A stretch of 64,000 bases of DNA from Streptomyces actinomycinicus (GTDB taxonomy: Bacteria > Actinomycetota > Actinomycetes > Streptomycetales > Streptomycetaceae), in NCBI RefSeq assembly GCF_016741775.1, contig NZ_JAERRK010000027.1, forward strand, positions 1 through 64,000. Direction: 5' to 3'. The notes under the pieces are model-generated. The model ran no database searches, was not told the origin of the DNA, and worked only from the letters and a program-made list of their open reading frames with translations. This document shows positions 33,977 through 41,975 of this stretch, piece after piece (the first letter of the stretch is position 1; each line of letters opens with the position of its first letter). The translations under genes and the position numbers were made by a program.

Positions 33977-34128
33977 GGTCAACCGCCGTCAACCGCCCTG
34001 ACCCGAGGGCGAGTTGGCCGGGCCGACCGCGTGGCGCGAAACCGGCGACACGCACTGTGAGCGAGCCCACACCGTTCATCCGTATGGACGAGCACCGGGC
34101 GTGGCAAACTGGCCCTGTACCAGAAGCA

Positions 34129-34255
34129 GCGCACTCCGGGGTCGGTGAAAGTCCGAACCGGCGGTTACAGTCCGCGACCCGGTCGCTTCCAGCGGCCGGT
34201 TGACCAGGTGAAATTCCTGGACCGACGGTTAAAGTCCGGATGGGAGGCAGTGCGC
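34129..34255 (+). ncRNA. FMN riboswitch (RFN element)
   Basis: The conserved blocks are in order: the P1 strand GCGCAC (34129-34134), GGGGTCGGTGAAAGTCCGAA, CCGGCGGTTACAGTCCGCGA, TGAAATTCCTGGACCGACGG, TTAAAGTCCGGATGGGAGGC, and the closing P1 strand GTGCGC (34250-34255). It precedes ribE by 166 bases. A CTGTCG-TCAT-CGACAG hairpin at 34364-34379, just before the GGAGGA ribosome-binding region, may be part of the expression platform. FMN binding should repress the ribE-ribM-ribAB-ribH operon. Confidence 0.95.
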
Positions 34256-34420
34256 GGCGGGCGGGCATGCGTTTTCCGTGTGCGCGCCGCCGTATCTGGA
34301 TGTGTCCGTGTGCGGACGCGTCCTTTTCCGGCGACGCCTCCGGTGTGTGCTCACCCGTAGATTCTGTCGTCATCGACAGGCCCCGGAGTCCGTGCCCGAA
34401 CAGGCAGGAGGACCCGGGAA

Positions 34421-35026
34421 GTGTTCACCGGAATCGTCGAAGAGCTTGGTGAGGTCACCGCCGTCGAGACCCTCGGCGACGCCTCCCGCTTCAGGCTCCG
34501 CGGCCCCGTCGTCACCGAGGGCGCGCAGCACGGCGACTCCATCGCCGTGAACGGGGTCTGTCTCACCGTCGTCGAGCACGAGGGCGACGAGTTCACCGCC
34601 GACGTCATGGCCGAGACCCTGAAGCGCTCCAGCCTGGGCGCGCTCACCGTCGGCTCCCGCGTGAACCTCGAACGCCCCACCGCCGTCGGCGCCCGCCTCG
34701 GCGGGCACATCGTGCAGGGGCACGTGGACGGCACCGGCGAGGTGCTGGCCCGCACCCCCTCCGAGAACTGGGAGATCGTCAAGATCTCACTCCCGGCGGA
34801 CCTCGCGCGCTACGTCGTCGAGAAGGGCTCCATCACCGTCGACGGCATCAGCCTCACGGTCGTGGAGGCCGGCCCGGACTACTTCACCGTCAGCCTCATC
34901 CCCACCACCCTCGCCCTGACCACGCTCGGCGTGAAGCAGGCCGGCGACCCGGTCAACCTCGAGGTGGACGTCATCGCCAAGTACGTGGAGCGGCTGCTCG
35001 CGGCCGGGCAGGGGGCCGGCCGGTGA
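34421..35026 (+). CDS. ribE: Riboflavin synthase alpha chain
   Basis: It dismutates two 6,7-dimethyl-8-ribityllumazine molecules to riboflavin. The 201 residues hold two tandem lumazine-binding barrels: MFTGIVEELGEV and SIAVNGVCLTVVEHEG in the first, GGHIVQGHVDGTGEV and SITVDGISLTVVEAGPDYFT in the second. The GTG start at 34421 follows GGAGGA. It overlaps ribM by 4 bases and is first in the FMN-riboswitch operon. Confidence 0.96.
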   Translation: MFTGIVEELGEVTAVETLGDASRFRLRGPVVTEGAQHGDSIAVNGVCLTVVEHEGDEFTADVMAETLKRSSLGALTVGSRVNLERPTAVGARLGGHIVQGHVDGTGEVLARTPSENWEIVKISLPADLARYVVEKGSITVDGISLTVVEAGPDYFTVSLIPTTLALTTLGVKQAGDPVNLEVDVIAKYVERLLAAGQGAGR

Positions 35027-35664
35027 ACTGGCTGAACTCGGAGGCGTTCACCCTCCTCGGCCAGCACATCATCTGGTCGGACATGGCCGGCAACATCCTG
35101 GGCCTCATCACCCTCGCCCTCGGCTGGCGCCGCTCCCTGTGGACCTGGCCCGTGCAGTTCCTGTCCGGCCTCGTCCTCTTCGCCGCCTTCTACGGCCACC
35201 TCACCGGCAGCGCCGGCAAGCAGGCCGTCGTCATGGCCGTCGCCCTGTACGGCTGGTGGCAGTGGCAGCGCGACAAGGACCGGTCCGCGGACGGCCACAT
35301 CGCCCCCCGCTTCGCCACCGGACGCGAGCGAGCGGCCATGCTCGCCGCTGCCGCCGCCGGCACGGTCGCCGTGGCCTTCCTCTTCAAGGCGTACCCGAGC
35401 CTGTCCTGGGACCCCTGGCCCGACGCCTACATCTTCGTCGGCACCATCGTCGCCATGTACGCCCAGGCCAAGGGCATGGTCGAGTTCTGGTTCGCCTGGC
35501 TGCTCGTCGACCTCGTCGGCGTCCCCCTCAACTTCGCCAACGGCTACGCCTTTTCCGGTTTCGTCTACGTCATCTACGGCGCACTCGTCCTGTGGGGCAT
35601 GCGCGACTGGTGGCTGCGCTCCCGCCGGAGCCCGCAGCCCGTCCTGGAAGGAGCGCCGGCATGA
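35023..35664 (+). CDS. ribM: Riboflavin transporter of the PnuC superfamily (RibM/PnuX)
   Basis: It has 213 residues and about seven membrane helices, with the PnuC-family motif LYGWWQWQRD. In Streptomyces davaonensis and Corynebacterium the rib-operon member, RibM or PnuX, imports riboflavin and roseoflavin by facilitated diffusion. The position between ribE and ribAB under an FMN riboswitch fits that role rather than nicotinamide riboside uptake. GTG 35023 overlaps the ribE stop, and its own stop overlaps ribAB as ATGA. Confidence 0.88.
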   Translation: MNWLNSEAFTLLGQHIIWSDMAGNILGLITLALGWRRSLWTWPVQFLSGLVLFAAFYGHLTGSAGKQAVVMAVALYGWWQWQRDKDRSADGHIAPRFATGRERAAMLAAAAAGTVAVAFLFKAYPSLSWDPWPDAYIFVGTIVAMYAQAKGMVEFWFAWLLVDLVGVPLNFANGYAFSGFVYVIYGALVLWGMRDWWLRSRRSPQPVLEGAPA

Positions 35665-36974
35665 CCTCGGCACCGATCCTGTACGACACGGACACCATCG
35701 AGAACTTCGTGCTCGACCCCGTAGAGCAGGCCATCGCCGACATCGCGGCCGGCCGCCCGGTCGTGGTCGTCGACGACGAGAACCGGGAGAACGAGGGCGA
35801 CCTCGTCGTCGCCGCGGAGAAGGTGACCCCCGAGATCGTCGCGTTCATGATGAGCGAGTGCCGCGGTCTGATCTGCGCCCCCATGGAGGGCGAGGAACTC
35901 GACCGGCTGCGGCTGCCCCAGATGGTCGAGGACAACACCGAGTCGATGAAGACCGCGTTCACGGTCTCGGTGGACGCCACCGCCGCCCACGGGGTGACCA
36001 CCGGCATCTCGGCCGCCGACCGCTCCACCACGCTCCGGCTGCTGGCGAGCGGCACCGCCGAGCCCAGCGACCTCGTCCGCCCCGGCCACATCTTCCCGCT
36101 GCGCGCCCGGTCCGGCGGCGTCCTGGTCCGCAACGGCCACACCGAGGCCGCCGTCGACCTCGCCCGGCTCGCGGGCCTGCGCCCGGCCGGCGCCATCGTG
36201 GAGATCGCCGGCGAGGACGGCCGCATGCTCCGCCTGCCCGAGCTGATCCCGTTCGCCCGCAAGCACGGCCTGACGATCATCTCCATCGAGGACCTGATCG
36301 CCTACCGCCGCGGCAGCGAGCCCACCGTCCGCCGCGAGGCCGAGACCCGCCTGCCCACCCGGCACGGCACCTTCCGGGCCTACGGCTACCGGTCCACCCT
36401 CGACGGCGTCGAACACGTCGCCCTCGTCCACGGCGACCTCGGCACCGGCGAGGACGTCCTGGTCCGCGTGCACTCCGAGTGCCTCACCGGCGACGTCTTC
36501 GGCTCCCTGCGCTGCGACTGCGGCCCCCAGCTCGACACCGCCCTGGAACGCATCCAGGACGAGGGCCGCGGAGTCGTCGTCTACCTGCGCGGACACGAGG
36601 GACGCGGCATCGGCCTGCTGTCGAAGCTGCGCGCCTACGAGCTGCAGGAGCAGGGCCGCGACACCCTGGACGCCAACCTCGAACTCGGCCTGCCCGCCGA
36701 TGCCCGCGACTACGGCGCCGGCGCGCAGATGCTCGTCGACCTCGGTGTGCGCAGCGTCCGGCTGATGACCAACAATCCCGACAAGACCGACGCACTGCTG
36801 CGCCACGGACTGAAGGTCACCGGCCGCGAGCCGATGCCCGTCCAGGCCGGCGAGCACAACCTCCGCTACCTGCGCACCAAGCGGGACCGGATGGGACACG
36901 ACCTGCCCTGGCTCGACACGCCGGCCGTGGCAGCCGCCACGGCCGCGTCCGCGGCCACCTGCGGCAACCAGTAA
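35661..36974 (+). CDS. ribAB: Bifunctional 3,4-dihydroxy-2-butanone-4-phosphate synthase / GTP cyclohydrolase II
   Basis: It has 437 residues. Residues about 15-220 are the DHBP synthase domain, with VDDENRENEGDLVVAAE and HTEAAVDLARLAGLRPAGAI for metal and ribulose-5-phosphate. Residues about 225-410 are GTP cyclohydrolase II, with the zinc cysteines in HSECLTGDVFGSLRCDCGPQ and YLRGHEGRGIGL and NNPDKTDALL. The two enzymes feed both branches of riboflavin synthesis. ATG 35661 is coupled to ribM by a 4-base overlap and has GGAG upstream. Confidence 0.96.
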   Translation: MTSAPILYDTDTIENFVLDPVEQAIADIAAGRPVVVVDDENRENEGDLVVAAEKVTPEIVAFMMSECRGLICAPMEGEELDRLRLPQMVEDNTESMKTAFTVSVDATAAHGVTTGISAADRSTTLRLLASGTAEPSDLVRPGHIFPLRARSGGVLVRNGHTEAAVDLARLAGLRPAGAIVEIAGEDGRMLRLPELIPFARKHGLTIISIEDLIAYRRGSEPTVRREAETRLPTRHGTFRAYGYRSTLDGVEHVALVHGDLGTGEDVLVRVHSECLTGDVFGSLRCDCGPQLDTALERIQDEGRGVVVYLRGHEGRGIGLLSKLRAYELQEQGRDTLDANLELGLPADARDYGAGAQMLVDLGVRSVRLMTNNPDKTDALLRHGLKVTGREPMPVQAGEHNLRYLRTKRDRMGHDLPWLDTPAVAAATAASAATCGNQ

Positions 36975-36995
36975 GAGAAAGCACGGAGGAGAGAC

Positions 36996-37481
36996 GTGAG
37001 CGGCAAGGGTGCACCGGAACTGTCCGTACGCAACGTGAGCGACCTGCGGGTCGCCGTCATCGCGGCGCAGTGGCACGAGAAGGTGATGGACGGTCTGGTG
37101 AACGGCGCCCTGCGCGCCCTGCACGACCTCGGAATCGACGAGCCGACCCTGATCCGGGTCCCCGGCAGCTTCGAGCTGCCGGTCGCCGCCAAGGTCCTCG
37201 CGGGCCGCGGCTACGACGCCGTCGTCGCGCTCGGCGTCGTCATCCGGGGCGGCACCCCCCACTTCGACTACGTGTGCCAGGGCGTCACCCAGGGCCTCAC
37301 CCAGGTCTCGATCGAGACCGGCGTCCCGGTCGGCTTCGGCGTGCTCACCTGCGACACCGAGGAGCAGGCCCTGGACCGGGCCGGCCTGGAGGGCTCCAAC
37401 GAGGACAAGGGCCACGAGGCGGTGACCGCCGCGGTCGCGACCGCGGCCACGCTCCGCTCAGTATCTGAACCCTGGCACTAG
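36996..37481 (+). CDS. ribH: 6,7-dimethyl-8-ribityllumazine synthase
   Basis: It condenses 5-amino-6-ribitylaminouracil with DHBP; the family forms icosahedral or pentameric shells. The 161 residues have VIAAQWHEKVMDGLVNGA, VPGSFELPVAAKVLAGRGYD and VALGVVIRGGTPHFDYVCQG, the last with the catalytic His. GTG 36996 follows CGGAGGA. It is the last riboflavin gene; hisE starts 34 bases later and may be cotranscribed. Confidence 0.96.
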   Translation: MSGKGAPELSVRNVSDLRVAVIAAQWHEKVMDGLVNGALRALHDLGIDEPTLIRVPGSFELPVAAKVLAGRGYDAVVALGVVIRGGTPHFDYVCQGVTQGLTQVSIETGVPVGFGVLTCDTEEQALDRAGLEGSNEDKGHEAVTAAVATAATLRSVSEPWH

Positions 37482-37515
37482 GGAGTCGGCCGAACCGCGT
37501 AGGGTGGGGCTCACC

Positions 37516-37788
37516 ATGTCCAAGAAGACGTTCGAGCAGCTCTTCACCGAGCTCCAGCAGAAGGCCGCCCACGGCGACCCCGCCACCTCCCGCACCGCCG
37601 AGCTGGTCGGCAAGGGCGTCCATGCCATCGGCAAGAAGGTCGTCGAGGAGGCCGCCGAGGTCTGGATGGCCGCCGAGTACGAGGGCAAGGAAGCGGCCGC
37701 CGAGGAGATCTCGCAGTTGCTGTACCACGTCCAGGTGATGATGGTCGCCCGCGGGATCTCCCTGGACGACGTCTACGCCCACCTGTGA
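37516..37788 (+). CDS. hisE: Phosphoribosyl-ATP pyrophosphatase
   Basis: It catalyses the second step of histidine synthesis, hydrolysis of phosphoribosyl-ATP. It is a 90-residue all-alpha MazG-like protein with GKKVVEEAAEVWMAAEYEGK and the metal-binding Glu cluster in EEISQLLYHVQVMM. ATG 37516 (MSKKTFEQLFTELQ) is the conserved start, with GGGTGGGG upstream; GTG 37504 is less likely. hisG follows by 55 bases. Confidence 0.95.
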   Translation: MSKKTFEQLFTELQQKAAHGDPATSRTAELVGKGVHAIGKKVVEEAAEVWMAAEYEGKEAAAEEISQLLYHVQVMMVARGISLDDVYAHL

Positions 37789-37843
37789 CCCGCCCGCTGT
37801 AACGAGCCGTAGAAAACCCCTTCACGCAAAGGAAGCCGACCTC

Positions 37844-38701
37844 ATGCTGCGCATCGCCGTCCCCAACAAGGGTTCACTGTCCGGCCCTGCGGCGGAGATG
37901 CTGCATGAGGCCGGCTACCAGCAGCGCCGCGAGTCCAAAGAGCTGCGCGTCGTCGACCCGGAGAACGAGGTCGAGTTCTTCTACCTCCGCCCCCGCGACA
38001 TCGCGATCTACGTCGCATCCGGCCGCCTCGACGTGGGCATCACCGGCCGCGACCTGCTGATCGACTCCGGCGCCGACGCCGAGGAGATCCTGCCGCTCGG
38101 CTTCGCCCGCTCCACCTTCCGCTTCGCCGCCAGGCCGGGCACCGCGAACGGTATCGAGGACCTCAAGGGCAGGACGGTCGCCACCTCCTACGAGGGCATC
38201 GTCGCGGGGCACCTCGCGGACAGCGGCATCGACGCCTCCGTCGTCCACCTGGACGGCGCCGTCGAGACCGCGATCCAGCTGGGCGTGGCCGAGGTCATCG
38301 CCGACGTCGTGGAGACCGGCACCAGCCTGCGCAACGCCGGCCTGGAGGTCTTCGGCGAGCCGATCATGAAGTCGGAGGCGATCGTCATCCGCCGCACCGG
38401 CGCCGACGCCGAGGAGGGCGCCGACCCCAAGGTGCAGCAGTTCCTGCGCCGGCTGCAGGGCGTCCTGGTCGCCCGGACGTACGTGATGATGGACTACGAC
38501 TGCCGGGTCGAGCAGCTGGAGAAGGCCGTCGCGCTCACCCCCGGCCTGGAGTCCCCGACCGTCTCCCCGCTGCACAACGAGGGCTGGGTCGCCGTCCGCG
38601 CCATGGTCCCCGCCAAGGAGGCGCAGCGGATCATGGACGACCTGTACTCCATCGGCGCCCGGGCCATCCTGACCACGGCCATCCACGCCTGCCGCCTCTA
38701 G
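37844..38701 (+). CDS. hisG: ATP phosphoribosyltransferase, long form
   Basis: It is the first enzyme of histidine synthesis and makes phosphoribosyl-ATP. It has 285 residues, the long form with a C-terminal ACT-like histidine-binding domain (VSPLHNEGWVAVRAMVPAKE) after about residue 210, so no HisZ partner is needed. The catalytic part has RIAVPNKGSLSGPAAEML, YVASGRLDVGITGRDLL and the PRPP loop EVIADVVETGTSLRNAGLEV. It follows hisE directly. Confidence 0.95.
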   Translation: MLRIAVPNKGSLSGPAAEMLHEAGYQQRRESKELRVVDPENEVEFFYLRPRDIAIYVASGRLDVGITGRDLLIDSGADAEEILPLGFARSTFRFAARPGTANGIEDLKGRTVATSYEGIVAGHLADSGIDASVVHLDGAVETAIQLGVAEVIADVVETGTSLRNAGLEVFGEPIMKSEAIVIRRTGADAEEGADPKVQQFLRRLQGVLVARTYVMMDYDCRVEQLEKAVALTPGLESPTVSPLHNEGWVAVRAMVPAKEAQRIMDDLYSIGARAILTTAIHACRL

Positions 38702-38717
38702 AGGGGTACGCCGACCG

Positions 38718-39188
38718 ATGACCGACCCGACCCCCCTTCCCGCCCTCCCCGTCACCTTCCGGCCGGGCCGCACCCGGGTGATCCTGCTCACCGCCGGTGT
38801 AGTGATCTTCGTGGTGATCTCCGGGGTCGCGCTGCTGCTGGAGCAGCTCGGCCCGGGCGACCGGTTCACCTTCATCCTCACCGGAGCGCTCTGCTTCTGG
38901 TTCCTGGCCCGGCTGGCCCGGGTGAAGGTGGTCGCCGACGAGTCCGGTGTCACCGTGGTCAACATCGCCCGCAAGCGGCGTCTGGCCTGGGCGGAGATCC
39001 TCCGGGTGAACCTCCGGCCGGGTGACCCGTGGGTGTTCCTCGACCTCAGCGACGGCACCAGCCAGCCCGCGCTCGGCATCCAGCCGGGCATCGCCAGACA
39101 GCGCGCCATCGCCGACGCCAAGGCCCTCCGCGCCCTCACCGAGGCCCACTCGGGCTCCTCCGCCCTGCCGCACGAGCCCAAGTCTTGA
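38718..39188 (+). CDS. PH-domain (DUF2581-like) membrane protein
   Basis: It has 156 residues. Two adjacent membrane helices (about 22-42, ILLTAGVVIFVVISGVALLL, and 52-67) are followed by a cytoplasmic bacterial PH-like domain (VKVVADESGVTVVNIARKRR, LAWAEILRVNLRPGDPWVFL). It is common after hisG in Streptomyces. Its function is unknown; no catalytic residues are seen. It is 16 bases from the hisG stop, so probably cotranscribed. Confidence 0.82.
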   Translation: MTDPTPLPALPVTFRPGRTRVILLTAGVVIFVVISGVALLLEQLGPGDRFTFILTGALCFWFLARLARVKVVADESGVTVVNIARKRRLAWAEILRVNLRPGDPWVFLDLSDGTSQPALGIQPGIARQRAIADAKALRALTEAHSGSSALPHEPKS

Positions 39189-39198
39189 TTAATCTGGT

Positions 39199-39229
39199 GG
39201 GCGGAGGCCGTCTCGCTGTGCCTCCGCCC
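39199..39229 (+). terminator. Terminator after the PH-domain gene
   Basis: A perfect 10-bp stem (39199-39208 with 39220-39229) has an 11-base loop and begins 11 bases past the stop. It likely ends the rib-his transcript. Confidence 0.75.
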
Positions 39230-39352
39230 CTGCGCTCCGCCCGGTGCCCAGGGGCTCCTGCTACCCGAGGAGTGACTCCCTCCGGCGATGGACGGATCGT
39301 CCTGTAGTACCTGCGCCGCCCCGACCCGACATACGGGGAAGGCGGTGGCAGC

Positions 39353-40687
39353 GTGACCATCCCCCTGCTGCTCCTCGGAGCGGCGTTCCTGCTGATTCTC
39401 GCCAACGGTTTCTTCGTGGCGGCCGAGTTCGGTCTCGTGACGGTCGAACGTCCGGACGCCGAGAAGGCCGCCGCCGACGGCGACAAGCGTGCCCGTACGG
39501 TCGTCGAGTCGCTGAAGGAACTGTCCTTCCAGCTCTCCGGCACCCAGCTCGGCATCACCATCACCTCCCTGGTCGTCGGCATGCTCGCCGAACCGGCCCT
39601 GGCCGAGCTGCTGCACGGCCCGTTCGCCGCGCTCGGCATTCCCGGGGGCGCCGTCTCCGGGGTCGCCGTGGTCGTCGGCATGCTGCTGGCCTCGGCGATC
39701 CAGATGGTGGTCGGCGAACTCGTACCCAAGAACTGGGCGGTGTCCCGGCCGCTGCAGGTCGCGCGCTTCGTCGCCGGCCCCCAGCACCGCTTCGCCCGCC
39801 TGTTCCGCCCGGTGATCTCCGCGCTGAACACGGTCGCCAACCGGCTCGTGCGCGCCCTCGGCGTCGAACCGGCCGAGGAACTGGCCTCCGCCCGCACCCC
39901 GGGCGAACTGGTGTCCCTCGCCCGTCACTCCGCCCGGGCCGGCGCCCTGGAGCAGGACACGGCCGACCTCTTCGTCCGCACCCTGTCCCTGGGCGAGCTG
40001 ACCGCGCAGCACGTCATGACCCCGCGAGTGAAGGTCAGCGCGCTGCAGGACTCGGCCACCGCCGAGGACGTCGTCAACCTCACCCGCGCCACCGGCCTGT
40101 CCCGCTTCCCCGTCTACCGGGAGAAGATCGACGAGATCGTCGGCATGGCCCACCTCAAGGACGCCCTGGCGGTGCCCGTGCACGACCGGCTGCGCACCCC
40201 GGTCGGCCGCATCGCCCGCAAGGCGCTCCTCGTCCCCGAGACCCTGCCGGTCCAGCCGCTCCTCGCGCGGCTGCGCAGCGAGCAGCCCATCGCGGTCGTC
40301 GTCGACGAGTACGGCGGCACGGCCGGCGTGGTCACCCTGGAGGACATCGTCGAGGAACTCGTCGGCGAGGTCCGCGACGAGCACGACGCCAAGGACGTCC
40401 CCGAGCTGGCCCCCGCCCCGCCGGAGGACGGCCGGCCCGCCTGGGACGCGGCCGGCAGCTGCCGCGTCGACATCCTCCTGCGCATAGGCCTCGACGTGCC
40501 CGAGGGGCCGTACGAGACCGTCGCCGGCCTGGTCGCCGACCTGCTGGGCCGGATCCCGGCCCCCGGCGACAAGGCCGAACTGCCCGGCTGGCGGCTCTCC
40601 GTCCGCCAGGTCGGCCACTACCGCGCCGAGCGGGTCCGCCTGGTCAGGACGGCCGCGGCGGTCAACGTGATGGAGGCCGCCCGATGA
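39353..40687 (+). CDS. CNNM/CorC (HlyC) family membrane protein with CBS pair, first copy
   Basis: It has 444 residues. The N-terminal DUF21 membrane domain (three or four helices, FLLILANGFFVAAEFGLVTV) is followed by a CBS pair (residues about 215-345, HVMTPRVKVSALQDSATAED, PIAVVVDEYGGTAGVVTLED) and a CorC/HlyC C-terminal domain. Relatives transport or regulate magnesium, and some act in cobalt resistance or stress. GTG 39353 is preceded by 120 bp of untranslated sequence. It overlaps the second copy by 4 bases. Confidence 0.9.
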   Translation: MTIPLLLLGAAFLLILANGFFVAAEFGLVTVERPDAEKAAADGDKRARTVVESLKELSFQLSGTQLGITITSLVVGMLAEPALAELLHGPFAALGIPGGAVSGVAVVVGMLLASAIQMVVGELVPKNWAVSRPLQVARFVAGPQHRFARLFRPVISALNTVANRLVRALGVEPAEELASARTPGELVSLARHSARAGALEQDTADLFVRTLSLGELTAQHVMTPRVKVSALQDSATAEDVVNLTRATGLSRFPVYREKIDEIVGMAHLKDALAVPVHDRLRTPVGRIARKALLVPETLPVQPLLARLRSEQPIAVVVDEYGGTAGVVTLEDIVEELVGEVRDEHDAKDVPELAPAPPEDGRPAWDAAGSCRVDILLRIGLDVPEGPYETVAGLVADLLGRIPAPGDKAELPGWRLSVRQVGHYRAERVRLVRTAAAVNVMEAAR

Positions 40688-41769
40688 GCGTCCTCCAACT
40701 CGTCTTCGCCGCGTTGCTCGTACTCGCCAACGGCTTCTTCGTCGGCGCCGAGTTCGCGCTCGTCTCCGTGCGCCGCAGCCAGATCGAGCCGCTCGGCACC
40801 GCCCGGGCCCGCCAGGTGCTGTACGGCCTGGAGCGGCTGCCGCAGATGATGGCCGCCGCACAGTTCGGCATCACCGTCTGCTCCCTGACGCTCGGCGCGG
40901 TCGCCGAGCCGACGGTGGCGCACCTGCTGGAGCCGGTGTTCGAGTGGATCCACCTGCCGGAGGGCATGATCCACCCGCTCGGCTACGTCATCGCCCTGGC
41001 CGCCGTGGTCTTCTTCCACCTGGTCATCGGCGAGATGGTGCCGAAGAACCTCGCCATGGCGGCGCCCGAGAAGGCGGCGCTCTGGCTCAGCCCCGGCCTG
41101 GTGTACTTCGCCCGCCTGTGCAGGCCGATCACGGTGGCCCTCGGCGCCTGCGCCCAGGGCATCCTGCGGCTGTTCCGGGTCGAGCCGAAGGACGAGGTGG
41201 AGGCGGTCGTCACCACCGAGCAGCTCAACCGGCTCCTGGAGGACTCCGGCCAGGCCGGTCTCCTCGACCCCGAGGAGCAGGAACGGCTGGAGGACGCCCT
41301 GGAACTGGGCTCCCGTCCGGTGACGGACGTCCTGCTGCGCCGGGAGTCCCTGGTCACGGTGACCCCGGCGGTCACCCCGGGCCAGATCGTCGGGCTGACG
41401 GCCCGCACCGGGTACTCCCGCTTCCCGGTCGCGGCGACCGAGAAGGGTTCCTTCATGGGGTACGTCCACGTCAAGGACGTCCTCGACCTGGAGGACTCCG
41501 ACCGGGCCGTGCCCCAGCACGTCTGGCGCCCGATGACGACCCTCCGCGCCGAGCTGCCCCTCGACGACGCGCTCACCGTGATGCGCCGGGCCGCCACGCA
41601 TCTGGCCCAGGTGGCCGACGCCACCGGCAAGGTGCTGGGTCTGGTCGCCCTGGAGGACGTACTGGAGCTTCTGGTGGGTGAGGTACGGGACCCGGCGCAC
41701 CGGGACGTGCCGGGCGTGAAGCTGACGGAGCCGAGGGTGAGCGGGGAACCGGAAGGAGCGCTCGCCTAG
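40684..41769 (+). CDS. CNNM/CorC family membrane protein with CBS pair, second copy
   Basis: It has 361 residues: a DUF21 membrane domain (ALLVLANGFFVGAEFALVSV, VIGEMVPKNLAMAAPEKAAL) and a CBS pair (residues about 205-335), but without the CorC C-terminal domain of the first copy. ATG 40684 overlaps the preceding stop (ATGA). The two likely form a heteromeric complex; tandem pairs of unequal length like this are common in actinomycetes. Confidence 0.9.
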   Translation: MSVLQLVFAALLVLANGFFVGAEFALVSVRRSQIEPLGTARARQVLYGLERLPQMMAAAQFGITVCSLTLGAVAEPTVAHLLEPVFEWIHLPEGMIHPLGYVIALAAVVFFHLVIGEMVPKNLAMAAPEKAALWLSPGLVYFARLCRPITVALGACAQGILRLFRVEPKDEVEAVVTTEQLNRLLEDSGQAGLLDPEEQERLEDALELGSRPVTDVLLRRESLVTVTPAVTPGQIVGLTARTGYSRFPVAATEKGSFMGYVHVKDVLDLEDSDRAVPQHVWRPMTTLRAELPLDDALTVMRRAATHLAQVADATGKVLGLVALEDVLELLVGEVRDPAHRDVPGVKLTEPRVSGEPEGALA

Positions 41770-41799
41770 CGGCCGGGTGGTGGAGCGGGGAACTGTGCG

Positions 41800-41975
41800 G
41801 CCGCGGGTCCGTCGTGGCCGGTCGCGCGGTTCCCCGCGCCCCTTCGGGCGCGTCTCCCGTCCCCGCGCCCCTTCGGGCGCGTCTGCCTTGCCCGTGCTCG
41901 TTCGGGCGCGTCTGCCTTGCCCGTGCTCGTTCGGGCGCGCTTGCCTTTCCCGGGTCTCTTCGGGCGGGTTTCACA
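41800..41975. repeat. Dispersed repeat copy followed by a 29-bp array of hairpin units
   Basis: A copy of the dispersed element (41800-41855, GGGTCCGTCGTGGCCGGTCG and the GTTCCCCGCGCCCC core) runs into five 29-bp units starting at 41832, 41861, 41890, 41919 and about 41948. Most units hold a GCGCCC-CTTC-GGGCGC or CG...TTCGGGCG tetraloop hairpin. The array lies between convergent stops 41769 and 41971 and overlaps the 3' end of the AAA gene by 5 bp. It probably acts as a terminator. Confidence 0.82.

Noticed and set aside
39230..39352. M-box magnesium riboswitch
   Set aside because: The initial GGGGCTCCTG is reminiscent, but the later conserved M-box blocks are absent.
41832..41975. 29-bp repeats resembling CRISPR repeat length
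   Set aside because: There are no spacers; the periodic unit itself is the whole sequence and lies between convergent genes.
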